From: Cypionkella sinensis
GTDB lineage: Bacteria; Pseudomonadota; Alphaproteobacteria; Rhodobacterales; Rhodobacteraceae
Direction: 5' to 3'
Assembly (NCBI RefSeq): GCF_042646385.1
Contig: NZ_JBHRTO010000001.1
Coordinates: 1,984,001 to 2,048,000 of the forward strand
Length of the DNA: 64,000 nucleotides
This document shows positions 27,053 through 36,427 of the stretch, piece by piece (the stretch's first letter is position 1; each line of letters opens with the position of its first letter). The notes under the pieces were generated by a model. That model ran no database searches and was not told the DNA's origin. It worked only from the letters and a program-made list of their open reading frames with translations. A program made the position numbers and the translations under genes.

Positions 27053-29461
27053 ATGAAATTCACCCTGTCCTGGTTGAAAGATCATCTCGAAACCACGTCC
27101 TCGCTGGACGACATCCTCTACGCGCTGACCGATCTGGGGCTAGAGGTCGAAGAGGTGGTGAATCCGCTGGCCAAACTCGCGCCCTTCACGCTGGCCAAGG
27201 TCATCCACGCCGAAAAGCACCCCGACGCCGACAAGCTGCGGGTGTGCCGCGTGCTGACGGATGAGGGGGAAAAGCAGATTGTTTGTGGCGCGCCCAATGC
27301 CCGCGAAGGCATCACCGTGGTGCTGTGCAAACCGGGTGATTATGTGCCCGGCATCGACGTGACACTGGGCGTTGGCAAAATCCGCGGCGTGGAAAGCCAC
27401 GGCATGATGGCATCCGAGCGCGAGTTAGAGCTTTCGGATGAGCATAACGGCATCATCGAATTGCCCTCGGGTGAGGTGGGCCAGAAATTCACCGACTGGC
27501 TGGCAGTGAACCGCCCCGGTCTGGCCGATCCGATGATCAACGTCAAAGTCACTCCGAACCGCCCCGATGCTTTGGGTGTGCGCGGCATTGCGCGCGATCT
27601 GGCGGCACGCGGCCTTGGCACGCTCAAGCCTTTGGCAATCCCGACGATCACGGGCGGATTCGCGAGCCCTGTGCAGGTCGAAATCTCGGCGGACCTCAAG
27701 GCCAAGGGCTGCCCGCATTTCGCTGGCCGCACCATTCGCGGGGTGAAGAACGGGCCGTCGCCAGAATGGCTGGCCAACCGCCTGAAAGCCATCGGGCTGC
27801 GGCCGATCACCGCGCTTGTCGACATCACCAACTACTTCACCTTCGGCCTGAACCGCCCGCTGCATGTGTTCGACGCCGCCAAGGTGCAGGGCAAACTGCG
27901 CATCCATGCCGCCACCGGGGGCGAGCAGTTTGCCGCACTGGATGGCAAGACCTACACCTTGCGCGCAGGCCAGATGGCGATTTCGGATGACCAAGGCGTC
28001 GAAAGCCTTGCCGGGATCATGGGCGGCGAGGCTTCGGGCTGCACGCCGGAAACCACCGATGTGTTTCTGGAATCGGCATGGTGGGATCCGATCACCGTGG
28101 CGGCAACGGGCCGTGCGCTAAAGATCAACTCGGACGCCCGCTATCGCTTCGAGCGCGGCGTTGATCCGGCTTTCACGCTGCCGGGGTTGAATCTTGCCAC
28201 CCAGATGATCCTTGATCTCTGCGGCGGCGAGGCATCCAAAATTGCCGAGGATGGCGCACCCATCGACACCACCCGCGCCTATCAGTTGAAGCCCGCGCGG
28301 GTGATCAGCCTTGTCGGCATGGAAATCCCCGAAGCCGAGCAGCGCAAAACCTTGGAAGCCTTGGGTTTCGTGCTGAACGGCGACATGGCGACGCCGCCGT
28401 CGTGGCGGCCCGACGTGCTGGGCGAGGCCGATCTGATCGAGGAAGTCGCGCGCATCGCATCGCTGACCAAACTGCAAGGCAAGCCGCTGCCGCGCACCGT
28501 CTCGGGCGTGCCGCGCCCGATCCTGACGCCGTTGCAGGTCCGCGAACGCACGGCGCGGCGCAGCATCGCGGCGCTTGGCTATAATGAATGTGTCACCTAC
28601 AGCTTCATCGACCAAGCGGCAGCGGTGCTGTTTGGCGGTGGCAGCGATGCCGTGCGGGTCGATAACCCGATCTCGTCGGAAATGTCGCATCTGCGCCCCG
28701 ATCTGCTGCCGGGCCTATTGCGCGCCGCCGCCCGCAATCAGGCGCGCGGTTTCGCAGATATGGCCTTGTTCGAGGTCGGCCCCGCATTTCAGGGTGGTGA
28801 GCCCGGCGAGCAGCACCTGCAAGCCGCAGGGCTTCTGGTGGGTGCCAGCGCCCCGCGCGACCCCTACGGCAGCCGCCGCCCGGTCGATGTGTTCGACGCC
28901 AAGGCCGATGTCGAGGCGGTTCTGGCCAGCATCGGTGCCCCTGCCCGCGTGCAGATCAACCGCAAGGCGGCGGGCTGGTGGCATCCCGGTCGTTCCGGCG
29001 TGATCGGTCTGGGCCCGAACATGATGGCCACCTTTGGCGAGGTCCACCCCAAGGTTCTGGCGGAAATGGGCGTCAAAGGTCCGGCGGTGGCGTTCACCAT
29101 CCTTTTGGCCAATGTGCCGATGCCCAAGGTGAAAACCCCGACCAAACCAGCGCTGGCGCTGTCGGATCTGCAAGCGGTAGACCGCGATTTCGCCTTCGTG
29201 GTGGACAAGGGTGTTGAGGCTTTGACCGCCGTGAACGCAGCCATCGGGGCCGACAAAGTGCTGATCGACTCGGTGCGGGTGTTTGACCAGTTCACCGGCG
29301 AGAAAGCCGAGGCGCAAATGGGCGCGGGCAAGAAATCCATCGCCCTGACGGTGCGCCTGCAGCCCACCGACAAGACCCTGACCGAGGCCGATATCGAGGC
29401 CGTCTCGGCCAAGATCATCGACAAGGTCAGCAAAGCCACCGGCGGAACGCTGCGCGGCTAA
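27053..29461 (+). CDS. pheT: Phenylalanyl-tRNA synthetase, beta subunit
   Basis: 802 aa, full length. Domains in order: EMAP/tRNA-binding domain (about 40-150, VIHAEKHPDADKLRVCRV), B3/B4 editing domain (about 210-400), B5 (about 410-480), inactive class II core (about 500-700), and ferredoxin-fold anticodon-binding domain at the C-terminus (about 708-802, LQAVDRDFAFVVDKGVEA). Partner of PheS. A stem-loop terminator follows 11 bases after the stop. Confidence 0.97.
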   Translation: MKFTLSWLKDHLETTSSLDDILYALTDLGLEVEEVVNPLAKLAPFTLAKVIHAEKHPDADKLRVCRVLTDEGEKQIVCGAPNAREGITVVLCKPGDYVPGIDVTLGVGKIRGVESHGMMASERELELSDEHNGIIELPSGEVGQKFTDWLAVNRPGLADPMINVKVTPNRPDALGVRGIARDLAARGLGTLKPLAIPTITGGFASPVQVEISADLKAKGCPHFAGRTIRGVKNGPSPEWLANRLKAIGLRPITALVDITNYFTFGLNRPLHVFDAAKVQGKLRIHAATGGEQFAALDGKTYTLRAGQMAISDDQGVESLAGIMGGEASGCTPETTDVFLESAWWDPITVAATGRALKINSDARYRFERGVDPAFTLPGLNLATQMILDLCGGEASKIAEDGAPIDTTRAYQLKPARVISLVGMEIPEAEQRKTLEALGFVLNGDMATPPSWRPDVLGEADLIEEVARIASLTKLQGKPLPRTVSGVPRPILTPLQVRERTARRSIAALGYNECVTYSFIDQAAAVLFGGGSDAVRVDNPISSEMSHLRPDLLPGLLRAAARNQARGFADMALFEVGPAFQGGEPGEQHLQAAGLLVGASAPRDPYGSRRPVDVFDAKADVEAVLASIGAPARVQINRKAAGWWHPGRSGVIGLGPNMMATFGEVHPKVLAEMGVKGPAVAFTILLANVPMPKVKTPTKPALALSDLQAVDRDFAFVVDKGVEALTAVNAAIGADKVLIDSVRVFDQFTGEKAEAQMGAGKKSIALTVRLQPTDKTLTEADIEAVSAKIIDKVSKATGGTLRG

Positions 29462-29471
29462 GGTATCAGGC

Positions 29472-29492
29472 GGGGGCGGTTGCGCCGCCCCC
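29472..29492. terminator. Hairpin between convergent pheT and DUF1523-like gene
   Basis: Perfect 8-bp stem GGGGGCGG / CCGCCCCC with loop TTGCG in the 39-base gap. No long T-run. Confidence 0.6.
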
Positions 29493-29500
29493 AGCCGCCA

Positions 29501-30175
29501 TTACGGCTTTTTGCGCCAAGTGCCAAACCAGGCACCGATGCGCCCAAAAAAGCCGCCTGCCCGCGCCCGCGCGGCCCCAGCCTGCGCCTCGACACCATCC
29601 CAGGTTTCGCCCACTTCCGCGACGGCGGGTTCAACCATCCGCTCCCAGAATTGCAGCCACATCCGGCGCAGCATGAACACCCCGAACGCCAGCGCCAACA
29701 GCACGATGATGTTGACGTAAGGAATGATGCGCACATCCGGCCCGGCGACTTCCTTCACCGAAACTGCGTTGGGATAGATTGACAGCCACGCCAGCCGCCA
29801 ACCGTAATGCGTCACCGACACCCATTTCGGCGCGGTTTGCGAGGATTTCAGATTGCCCGCCTCGGCTTGCAGGTTGGAACTGTCGTATTTGAAATAGGGC
29901 GGCCAAATCCAGCCGGTATCCTCATTGCGGTAAACGATCACCGAGCCATCCTCAAACGCCGCCTCGATAAAGCGAATATCGCGCGTTACCGTGCTTTCGC
30001 CAGTGCCAACATCGGGCGAAGCATAGGCCCAGGAATTTTCAGACCCCACCGTGGTCAAACGGTTATAAGTGTTCGTAATCCTGACAATATCATGCTGCGG
30101 CAACGTATAATGCAGAAAGCCCGCCACCAGCAGCAGGATCAGAATCCGGAAGCTCCACTTCACATAGGTCCACAT
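29501..30175 (-). CDS. DUF1523-like membrane protein (last gene of the AAA operon)
   Basis: 224 aa. N-terminal membrane helix (about 8-25, FRILILLLVAGFLHY), a domain of about 120 residues outside it with RDIRFIEA, VYRNEDTGWIWPPYFKYDSSNLQA, a second helix (about 152-170, IIVLLALAFGVFML) and a cytoplasmic tail rich in Ala/Arg/Trp. I recall this as DUF1523, a Rhodobacterales-typical family. Start has GGAGCGAGCAG upstream. It is 11 bases from the preceding small membrane gene, and the whole run 36259 to 29501 reads as one transcript. Function unknown. Confidence 0.7.
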   Translation of the reverse strand: MWTYVKWSFRILILLLVAGFLHYTLPQHDIVRITNTYNRLTTVGSENSWAYASPDVGTGESTVTRDIRFIEAAFEDGSVIVYRNEDTGWIWPPYFKYDSSNLQAEAGNLKSSQTAPKWVSVTHYGWRLAWLSIYPNAVSVKEVAGPDVRIIPYVNIIVLLALAFGVFMLRRMWLQFWERMVEPAVAEVGETWDGVEAQAGAARARAGGFFGRIGAWFGTWRKKP

Positions 30176-30186
30176 TCTGCTCGCTC

Positions 30187-30453
30187 CTACTGATAGTTAA
30201 CAAAGTATACGGTCGCGCTGACGCCCACGGCTGGAATGATGTAAACCAGCCAGATCAAGCGCCGACGCAGGCTTTTGTTATAGGCCTGCATCCCTGCCTC
30301 GATATAGGCCTCACGGTCGCCTTCGATACCCCCCGCATCGAATTTCTTTTCCAGTTTCTCGCGCCGCACGGACCGGGAATACACCGAGACCAGCCAGTAA
30401 ACCACGGATAACAGGACGAATCCCAAGACAGCCGCGCGCAAGATACCGATCAT
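30187..30453 (-). CDS. Small two-TM membrane protein of the AAA operon
   Basis: 88 aa. Two helices (VLGFVLLSVVYWLVSVY, about 9-25; LIWLVYIIPAVGVSATVYFV, about 66-85) flank a charged middle with EKLEKKFDAGGIEGDREAYIEAG. The length and charge pattern are those of an inner-membrane accessory subunit. No family recognised with certainty. 13 bases downstream of the DUF6638-like gene. Confidence 0.7.
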   Translation of the reverse strand: MIGILRAAVLGFVLLSVVYWLVSVYSRSVRREKLEKKFDAGGIEGDREAYIEAGMQAYNKSLRRRLIWLVYIIPAVGVSATVYFVNYQ

Positions 30454-30466
30454 TGCAGCCCCCCGC

Positions 30467-31828
30467 TCATCGCAGCCCCCTAGTTACCGCGCCCCACGGG
30501 CCGACCACCGCAGCCATATCGCGCGCGGGCTTCGGCGCGGGTTGATGGCGGTTGTCCATCGAAGGTTCTGGCCCGAACAACGCCTCACGCGCGCCCTGCG
30601 CATCCACCTTATACTCGCGCTCCAGAAAATCTGCGACATACTGGCGTTTGCGCTCCGACCATGTCGCATATTGCGCGTAAAACAGTTCTTTATGCACGAT
30701 GAACATCTGCCGCACATCCATCGGCGCCAGTTCAGACAACAGCATGTTGACCAGATCGCGCTGCGGTCCCGCCGCCGCGCGCAGGGTGTAGAAATAGGCC
30801 CGGTGTTCCGACGTGATCCGCGGCCAATCCCCCGCGCCCTCAACCCAGCGCAACAACTGGGCAAGGCCCAAAAACTCCTCGGGCAAGGCATCGCCCAAGC
30901 GGTAAGCGACCTTGCGCAGCTCGGTGCGCCGCGCATCGCCAATGTCCAGGTTAAGGGCATCGGCGGCATCAACCAGCACGAAATCCATCTTCTGCCGCAG
31001 TACCCCTGCCGCATCCATCCCGCGCGCCTGCACGATCGGTTCGACCAGACCGTTGCGTTCCAGCCATTCGGCAATCGCATTGCGCTGCGTCAGGTCAAGC
31101 ACCGGCGAAATCGGCATCTGGCCAAGATTTTGCCGGGGCGCCGCGCTGATCACACCCGGAAATCTGACATCGCGAAACACATAAAGTCCGCCAAAATGGC
31201 TGGTCCAGAAGCTGGGTTGTTGAAACGTCATCGCAGGCAGATTGATCGGCACCCGCGTCACATCGCCGGTTTTCTTGGCCAGTTCGATCATCTCTGCCAT
31301 CAGCACATCATCGCGCCACCCATCAGGTTCCTGGCGAAAACGGTCAATCAGCTTGGCAAGTTTGTTGGCATCAGCGACATGACCGCCAATCGTATCAGCC
31401 TCAACCGTTATCTGGCGGATTTCCAGCAGTTTCGCCGGATTTGCAATCTCATAAACCGAGTTCTGCAATTCCCCCGCAACAGCATCCCGCGCGGTCAGGG
31501 CAAAAAGCTGTGCCTCATTCGCCTCGATAAACTGCTGCAAAATCCCGCGCGAGGTCGAGAATTTCATGTTCAGCAGCGGCGCGGTTTTCTGGCTGGTTGT
31601 CAGCAGAATGAATTGGCGGTTACAGCCATTGGGATTGAGATAAAGATCATCGCCCAATTCATCACCGATCTCAGGCGAATACCCCGAAATGTCGATGTGA
31701 AAATCCTGCAGCGCGGTTTGCTTTCCCGTCAGATGTTTCAGCGCACGGTTATAACGCTCGACCAGTTGCGGCGAGGATACCTCGATCAGATTGCCAAACA
31801 TCAAGCCCTTTTCGATCAGGCGGCGCAT
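30467..31828 (-). CDS. DUF6638-like protein, partner of AAA ATPase
   Basis: 453 aa, soluble. Starts MRRLIEKGLMFGNLIEVSSP and contains DFHIDISGYSPEIGDELGDDLYLNP, which I recall as the hallmark of DUF6638 proteins in Rhodobacterales; the family has no assigned activity. Further blocks include TTSQKTAPLLNMKFSTSRG and MFIVHKELFYAQYATWSERKRQYV. There is no membrane span. Its ATG overlaps the AAA ATPase stop codon by one base (TAATG), which implies coupled translation and probably physical partnership. Confidence 0.65.
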   Translation of the reverse strand: MRRLIEKGLMFGNLIEVSSPQLVERYNRALKHLTGKQTALQDFHIDISGYSPEIGDELGDDLYLNPNGCNRQFILLTTSQKTAPLLNMKFSTSRGILQQFIEANEAQLFALTARDAVAGELQNSVYEIANPAKLLEIRQITVEADTIGGHVADANKLAKLIDRFRQEPDGWRDDVLMAEMIELAKKTGDVTRVPINLPAMTFQQPSFWTSHFGGLYVFRDVRFPGVISAAPRQNLGQMPISPVLDLTQRNAIAEWLERNGLVEPIVQARGMDAAGVLRQKMDFVLVDAADALNLDIGDARRTELRKVAYRLGDALPEEFLGLAQLLRWVEGAGDWPRITSEHRAYFYTLRAAAGPQRDLVNMLLSELAPMDVRQMFIVHKELFYAQYATWSERKRQYVADFLEREYKVDAQGAREALFGPEPSMDNRHQPAPKPARDMAAVVGPWGAVTRGLR

Positions 31829-33759
31829 TAGGCCTTACCCTCCAGATAGCGCCGCTTGGCCTCTTCCTGCCGCTTGAAATCACGCACCATGCCTTCAATC
31901 GCGACTTCATCGGATTTATCGGCATAGCGGAATTCGCTGTCGGCGTAGCGGTTGATTTCCTGAATGACCATGTCAACGGTGATCGGCTGCGTCAGGCCCT
32001 TAATCATCGCCAGTTTTTCATCATAGGGCTTGAACAGGAACAGATCGGGATTCTCCATCCATTCATCGGGCAATTCAAAATCCATCGCCCGCACCTTGAC
32101 CGCATCGGTGATGTTCTTGATCGCCCGCCCGGTAAAGCGTTCATCCGCCTGCTGAATCGCCTTCAGGTAGCTGCCCAGTTTCGCCAATGTATCTAAGGGC
32201 CCCAACTCGCCCTGCACCTTTTCCCACACCTTAAGCAGCCCATCTTCATGCGGCTTGGCATGACCTTCAAAACTCGCCGATACCGCCCGTTTGATTTCCT
32301 GCGCTGCAAACAGATCATGGCCGCCAACCGGAATACTGTGGTTTTTACCCAACAACAGCGACAGAATATCGATATAATCCTCGCGGCTTTGCGGGCCATC
32401 CACCAGAAACCGCGCACCAGCCCGTTGCCGCAAAGCATCGTCGACGTTCTCGGGGTAATTCGAGAACATGCCAAAGGTGCAATTCCCGCGCACCACGGTA
32501 TTCGCCCCGGCAAAAGCGCCCATGAACACCGCCGTGACTTCCTGCTGCCCCGCCGAAGATTGCCGATCGCCGCGTTTCCCGGCCACCTGATCAATATCGT
32601 CAATGGTGCCAAAGCCGATCCCACCGGGATCAAGCACGTTGTCGATAAAAGCCTTGGCATTCTGCCCCGATTTGCCCTGATAGGAATCAATCTGGTCAAT
32701 CGAGAAATTCTGATAGCGAAACGGATAGCCTGCCACTTTGCAGTAATCGTTCAACAGCCCCGCCATCATCTGAATCAGCGTGGTTTTACCTGTGCCCGGT
32801 TTACCGTCACCCATGAAGGTGAAGATAAAACCGCCCAATTCGGCAAAGGGATTAAGCTTGCGCTCAAAGTCATAAGCCATCAGCATTTTAGCTAGGCGCA
32901 GGCTTTGATATTTGGCGATATGGTTGCCAATCACCTCGGAGGGCTTCTTGAATTGCATCGCCAAAGCGCCACCCTTGGACGCCCGCGCAGGTTTGAAGCC
33001 TGAAATCGCCAAGCCATCCGCCTCGACCCGCCACGAACCGCCGGTAAAGGCTTGCAGGCGCGGGGCGGTTTCGGCGCGCAGGGCGACGCGCTGCATCAGC
33101 GCCTCGCAAAACGCCGAAATCACCGCGACCAGCCGCGCCCCATCGCTCGCCAGCAGCGCGATGTCCTGATCCAACTCCCACAGCGCGCCTTGCAGAGCCA
33201 GCGGGGCGTTGTCGGTCAGGATTTCCTCGACAGCGCCCACTTCAACGGTGACAGACCCCATGGACGGAGCGATCAGAAAAGCGGTGGCATTGGCAAAAGT
33301 GTAAAGCGTCAGCAACGCCTCGGCCGCCAGCAGTTCGGTGAATTCCGCCCGCTTGCCCTCGGGCAGCCGCCCCTCCAGATTGGCCTTTTTCAACTCTGCC
33401 AGACCAGATTGCGCCGCAAAGGTTTCCGCCATCGCCAAGGCAATCGCCAGCCCCCGCCGCAAGCTGTTCAGGGCCGAGGCCTGCAGCGGCGAGACAAGAC
33501 CGTCGCCCAAACCTTCAACCCGTTCGACCACACGCACCCCGCCGGGCCGCGCGGTGGGCCGCGTGACCATGCCGGGCGTCGTTGAGCGGAACATCGGCCT
33601 TGTGCCGATCCCCGGCGAACGCTCTGCCTTCGCCTCGACCGCCGCAGCTTTGGCCAGACGTGGCGCGTGATCAAACCCCGTCAGCATCGCCAGCGCGGCA
33701 TCATACTGAGCCCGGATCGACTCTTCCCGCAGTTCCATCGTATCGCGCGCGCCTGACAT
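31828..33759 (-). CDS. AAA+ family ATPase
   Basis: 643 aa. The N-terminal half (about 1-290) has no family I recognise. The AAA+ module follows: Walker A GKPGTGKTT (about 317-325), Walker B GFGTIDDIDQ (about 384-393), a sensor-1-like segment NCTFGMFSNYPENV, and a probable arginine finger in DALRQRAGARFLVDGP (about 445-460). A C-terminal lid region ends near 640. The Walker B has aspartate (IDDID) where many AAA+ proteins have DE, a variation worth noting. It probably remodels a protein complex. Strong GGAGG precedes ATG. It lies 41 bases after the 378-aa gene and overlaps the DUF6638-like gene by one base. Confidence 0.8.
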   Translation of the reverse strand: MSGARDTMELREESIRAQYDAALAMLTGFDHAPRLAKAAAVEAKAERSPGIGTRPMFRSTTPGMVTRPTARPGGVRVVERVEGLGDGLVSPLQASALNSLRRGLAIALAMAETFAAQSGLAELKKANLEGRLPEGKRAEFTELLAAEALLTLYTFANATAFLIAPSMGSVTVEVGAVEEILTDNAPLALQGALWELDQDIALLASDGARLVAVISAFCEALMQRVALRAETAPRLQAFTGGSWRVEADGLAISGFKPARASKGGALAMQFKKPSEVIGNHIAKYQSLRLAKMLMAYDFERKLNPFAELGGFIFTFMGDGKPGTGKTTLIQMMAGLLNDYCKVAGYPFRYQNFSIDQIDSYQGKSGQNAKAFIDNVLDPGGIGFGTIDDIDQVAGKRGDRQSSAGQQEVTAVFMGAFAGANTVVRGNCTFGMFSNYPENVDDALRQRAGARFLVDGPQSREDYIDILSLLLGKNHSIPVGGHDLFAAQEIKRAVSASFEGHAKPHEDGLLKVWEKVQGELGPLDTLAKLGSYLKAIQQADERFTGRAIKNITDAVKVRAMDFELPDEWMENPDLFLFKPYDEKLAMIKGLTQPITVDMVIQEINRYADSEFRYADKSDEVAIEGMVRDFKRQEEAKRRYLEGKA

Positions 33760-33800
33760 GCAGCCTCCAATCCCTTTTCAATCAACCACTTACACAAGCG

Positions 33801-34937
33801 TCAGCGGGCGGCGATAATCCTATCCCCCGCCCCCACCACAAATTTTCGCACCTCGCGGAAACCCGGCGGGTTCAGATCGGCCAACACCTGATACGGCCGC
33901 TCGGGCAAGATCACCATGCGGTCGATCCGCGTAGCGCCGCTGTCGCTGGCAATCGGATCCAGCTTGAACACCTGCCGTTCAGCGCTGGAGAACCAGCCAT
34001 CCTTGACCTCTTCCTCGCGATCCGAGACCAGATCTTCCACCGTCCAGACCAGCGCCCAATCATCGCCATCGGGCGCATTGGCATCGGCCAAGACCTGCGC
34101 AATCGGGCCGGATTGCAGGGTGAAATCATGGCTGTGCATCGGCCCCAGCGTGATCCGCCGCAGGCGCTTGGGGTGTAAGCCGCTGAAATCCTTGTCAAAC
34201 CCCTGCGCAATCGTCAGCAGTTTCAGCACCAGCGCCGATTGCGCCATCAGATGCGCCTGCGCCATCGGCCAACGGCGATCATCATTCGGCAACGGCTTTT
34301 TGCCGCTGTCCTCGACATCCATCAGATAGACCACCGGCAGATTGACCTGCGTGTCATAGATCGCCCAATGCAGCAGGAAATGCTTCCGCTCGGCCCCATC
34401 GCGGCGAACATCCTCGATCCACTGACAATCAGGGTCGTTGCGCGGCCAGAACACGCCGCCCTCGGCCAGCGTTTCGTAGTAAAGCCGTTGGCTTAGCGCA
34501 AACTGCAACTGAACCGGCACACTCAGATCGCGCACGATCTGCCGCACCATGCGGTCTTTCAACTCGGCCTCTGATGCCATGCCGCCCAAGTGTTTTTGCA
34601 CCTGCGCAGCATCCAGCGCCATCATCATCAGCTCTTGCGCCACCGGAAACCCCGAGTCGTGGCGATCAAAGGTCAGCCGGGGCGAGCCTTCGGCGCGCCC
34701 GGTCATCAGATATTTGTAGTTCAGCGCCTTGAACGTGCCCGTCAGTGCCGCAAGATAGCGGCCCAAAACCCGCGCTTCGGTGCGGGTCAGGCGTCCCTCA
34801 GCCTCAACCTCGCCCGCAACGCGGACAAGGTGGCGAGTGATCCGCTCAAACTTGGCGAAATAGCGCCGCGCGGTGAGCGTGTCGTAGAGTTCCTGATGGT
34901 CGTCAGTGAGTTGCTGTTTGACAGACGTTTCAACCAC
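33801..34937 (-). CDS. Uncharacterised soluble protein of the AAA operon
   Basis: 378 aa, GTG start overlapping the end of the small membrane-protein gene by 8 bases. Predicted mostly helical in the first 200 residues (DDHQELYDTLTARRYFAKFERITRHLVRVAGEVE pattern at about 13-46), with mixed alpha/beta after about 200 (HFLLHWAIYDTQVNLPVVYLMDVEDSG) and a C-terminal IDRMVILPERPYQVLADLNPPGFREV. No signal peptide, membrane span or catalytic motif recognised. Function unknown; context ties it to the AAA ATPase. Confidence 0.65.
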   Translation of the reverse strand: MVETSVKQQLTDDHQELYDTLTARRYFAKFERITRHLVRVAGEVEAEGRLTRTEARVLGRYLAALTGTFKALNYKYLMTGRAEGSPRLTFDRHDSGFPVAQELMMMALDAAQVQKHLGGMASEAELKDRMVRQIVRDLSVPVQLQFALSQRLYYETLAEGGVFWPRNDPDCQWIEDVRRDGAERKHFLLHWAIYDTQVNLPVVYLMDVEDSGKKPLPNDDRRWPMAQAHLMAQSALVLKLLTIAQGFDKDFSGLHPKRLRRITLGPMHSHDFTLQSGPIAQVLADANAPDGDDWALVWTVEDLVSDREEEVKDGWFSSAERQVFKLDPIASDSGATRIDRMVILPERPYQVLADLNPPGFREVRKFVVGAGDRIIAAR

Positions 34938-35199
34938 GCGGCCACCCCCATTTTTTGCGCAAGGGCACTAGGATAAGCGCGAGAACAGGGCCAGAGATAA
35001 TTAAAGCGAGGCTAAGATTGTCGAATTCCAGCCGATTGCGATCAAACAAAAGCGCCAAAAGGAGCACACCGGGGTAGATCAGAGCAGCGACTGCCCAGGC
35101 CCAATACTTGTCGGGGCGTCCGATCTGGACGCTGATCAAGCTATCAATGCTATGCAGAACCATGCGGAGAAAGGTTTTCACCGCAGCCTCATTCCCCAT
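34930..35199 (-). CDS. Small two-TM protein of the AAA operon
   Basis: 89 aa. After a short amphipathic N-terminus (VKTFLRMVLHSIDSLISVQIG) come two membrane helices (WAWAVAALIYPGVLLLALLF, about 34-52; LALIISGPVLALILVPL, about 63-80) and a basic end KKWGWPRG. ATG at 35199 lies inside the end of the coiled-coil gene (11-base overlap) and its stop lies inside the start of the next gene (8-base overlap), which makes it easy to miss but strongly supports its reality. Could anchor the complex in the inner membrane. Confidence 0.65.
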   Translation of the reverse strand: MGNEAAVKTFLRMVLHSIDSLISVQIGRPDKYWAWAVAALIYPGVLLLALLFDRNRLEFDNLSLALIISGPVLALILVPLRKKWGWPRG

Positions 35200-36259
35200 A
35201 CGCGTTCTTGTCGTGCTTCTCGACGATCTTGGCAAACCGCCGCGCAAAGCGTTCATCGGCCATGGCTTTCTGCTCCAACACCTGACGCGCGAAAACCATG
35301 TGGCTCTCGTGGGCTTCCAGCATGTCGGCCATTTTCTGATTGGTTGCAGCGCCAATCGCGGCCATCGCCACCTGCGCCTCTTGGTCGGTTTTCACGCCGA
35401 TTTCGTTGATACGGTGGGCAACGTCCTGCTGCTGCGCGGTCTTCAGGCTGGCGGTCAGCGCATCGTAAAGCACCACGCGCTGCTTGGTGTCCGTTTGCAG
35501 TTTGTTGATCAAAACCAACTGTGTGGCGGCCTGATTGGTTAAGCTATCGACCCAAGTTTTCCCTTTTTCGATATACCGCTCCAGCGTCTGGCTTTTCGCC
35601 AGTTGCACCTGTTCATCCTGCACCAGCGCATTGTAGCGCCCGTTCAGGGTGGCGAGTTCGGTTTCCAGCTTGGTGCGGGCTGCGGCATCCTGTTCAACGC
35701 TGATCTTGTTTTCCAGCTCGATGATCTTCGGGTCCATCGCGGCCACTTCCGCGCGCACAGCTTCCAGTGCCGCCACAGTCGCCTCACGCTCGGTCAACGT
35801 GCTGCCAAGGTTGGTTTCCACTGTAGCTTTCTGCGCGTTCAGCATATCCAACTGGCCTTGCAGCAGCCGCACGATGATGTCGGATTTCGAGATCAGATCC
35901 TGCAACTTGCTGTCGATTGACGCCGTGCGCATCCTCTCTTGCCGCATCGATTCCGACTTGGCCGCCGAAAACATCCCGATGAAACTTTCCATCCCGGTTT
36001 TCGAGCGCATCTCGTCGAAATCCTTCGAGAAGCCCGCCGTCACATCATCCAGCCCCATGATCAGTTCGGCGATGTTGGCGTTCATCAGATCAGTGTGCTT
36101 GTGCACATCTTCCAGCGAGGCGTTCTCGATATCAACGGCGGTGCCAGCGTCCAGCTTGGTGCGCGCTTCTTCGATCCGCCCGGTGATCGCGGAAATCTTC
36201 GCCTGTGCTGCCGCGACTTGCGCCTGGCTTTCCTTGATCTGCGTTTCGAAATCGGCCAT
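35189..36259 (-). CDS. Long coiled-coil protein, TelA-like (first gene of AAA operon)
   Basis: 356 aa, almost entirely helical, with heptads from about 5 to 45, 125-240 and 270-340 (QAQVAAAQAKISAITGRIEE; ALEAVRAEVAAMDPKIIELE; KSQTLERYIEKGKTWVDSL). The overall plan (helical N-terminus, central LISKSDIIVRLLQGQLDML, then long coiled coil with NQAATQLVLINKLQTDTKQ) resembles the TelA/toxic-anion-resistance family, but similarity is structural rather than a clear motif match. Start at 36259 is decided by the strong GGAGGG upstream. First gene of the seven-gene operon. Confidence 0.6.
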   Translation of the reverse strand: MADFETQIKESQAQVAAAQAKISAITGRIEEARTKLDAGTAVDIENASLEDVHKHTDLMNANIAELIMGLDDVTAGFSKDFDEMRSKTGMESFIGMFSAAKSESMRQERMRTASIDSKLQDLISKSDIIVRLLQGQLDMLNAQKATVETNLGSTLTEREATVAALEAVRAEVAAMDPKIIELENKISVEQDAAARTKLETELATLNGRYNALVQDEQVQLAKSQTLERYIEKGKTWVDSLTNQAATQLVLINKLQTDTKQRVVLYDALTASLKTAQQQDVAHRINEIGVKTDQEAQVAMAAIGAATNQKMADMLEAHESHMVFARQVLEQKAMADERFARRFAKIVEKHDKNAYGE

Positions 36260-36427
36260 CGAACCCTCCGTTATGAACATCGCCATGATATAGGCATGTT
36301 AAAGCAAGTTACATCACTTCGGTCGGGAAAATTCGCACCCATAAGGCCCCAGACCGACTCTGCCAACCTTGCCGCAGTCGGGTCCTATCGCCAAGGGGTT
36401 TCGGGTAGCATCGCGCGGCAGAAGCCG

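Noticed and set aside
30542..31831. 429-codon open frame on the plus strand through the DUF6638-like gene
   Set aside because: Composition is that of an antisense frame (His/Arg/Gln-rich) and no ribosome-binding site or domain was found.
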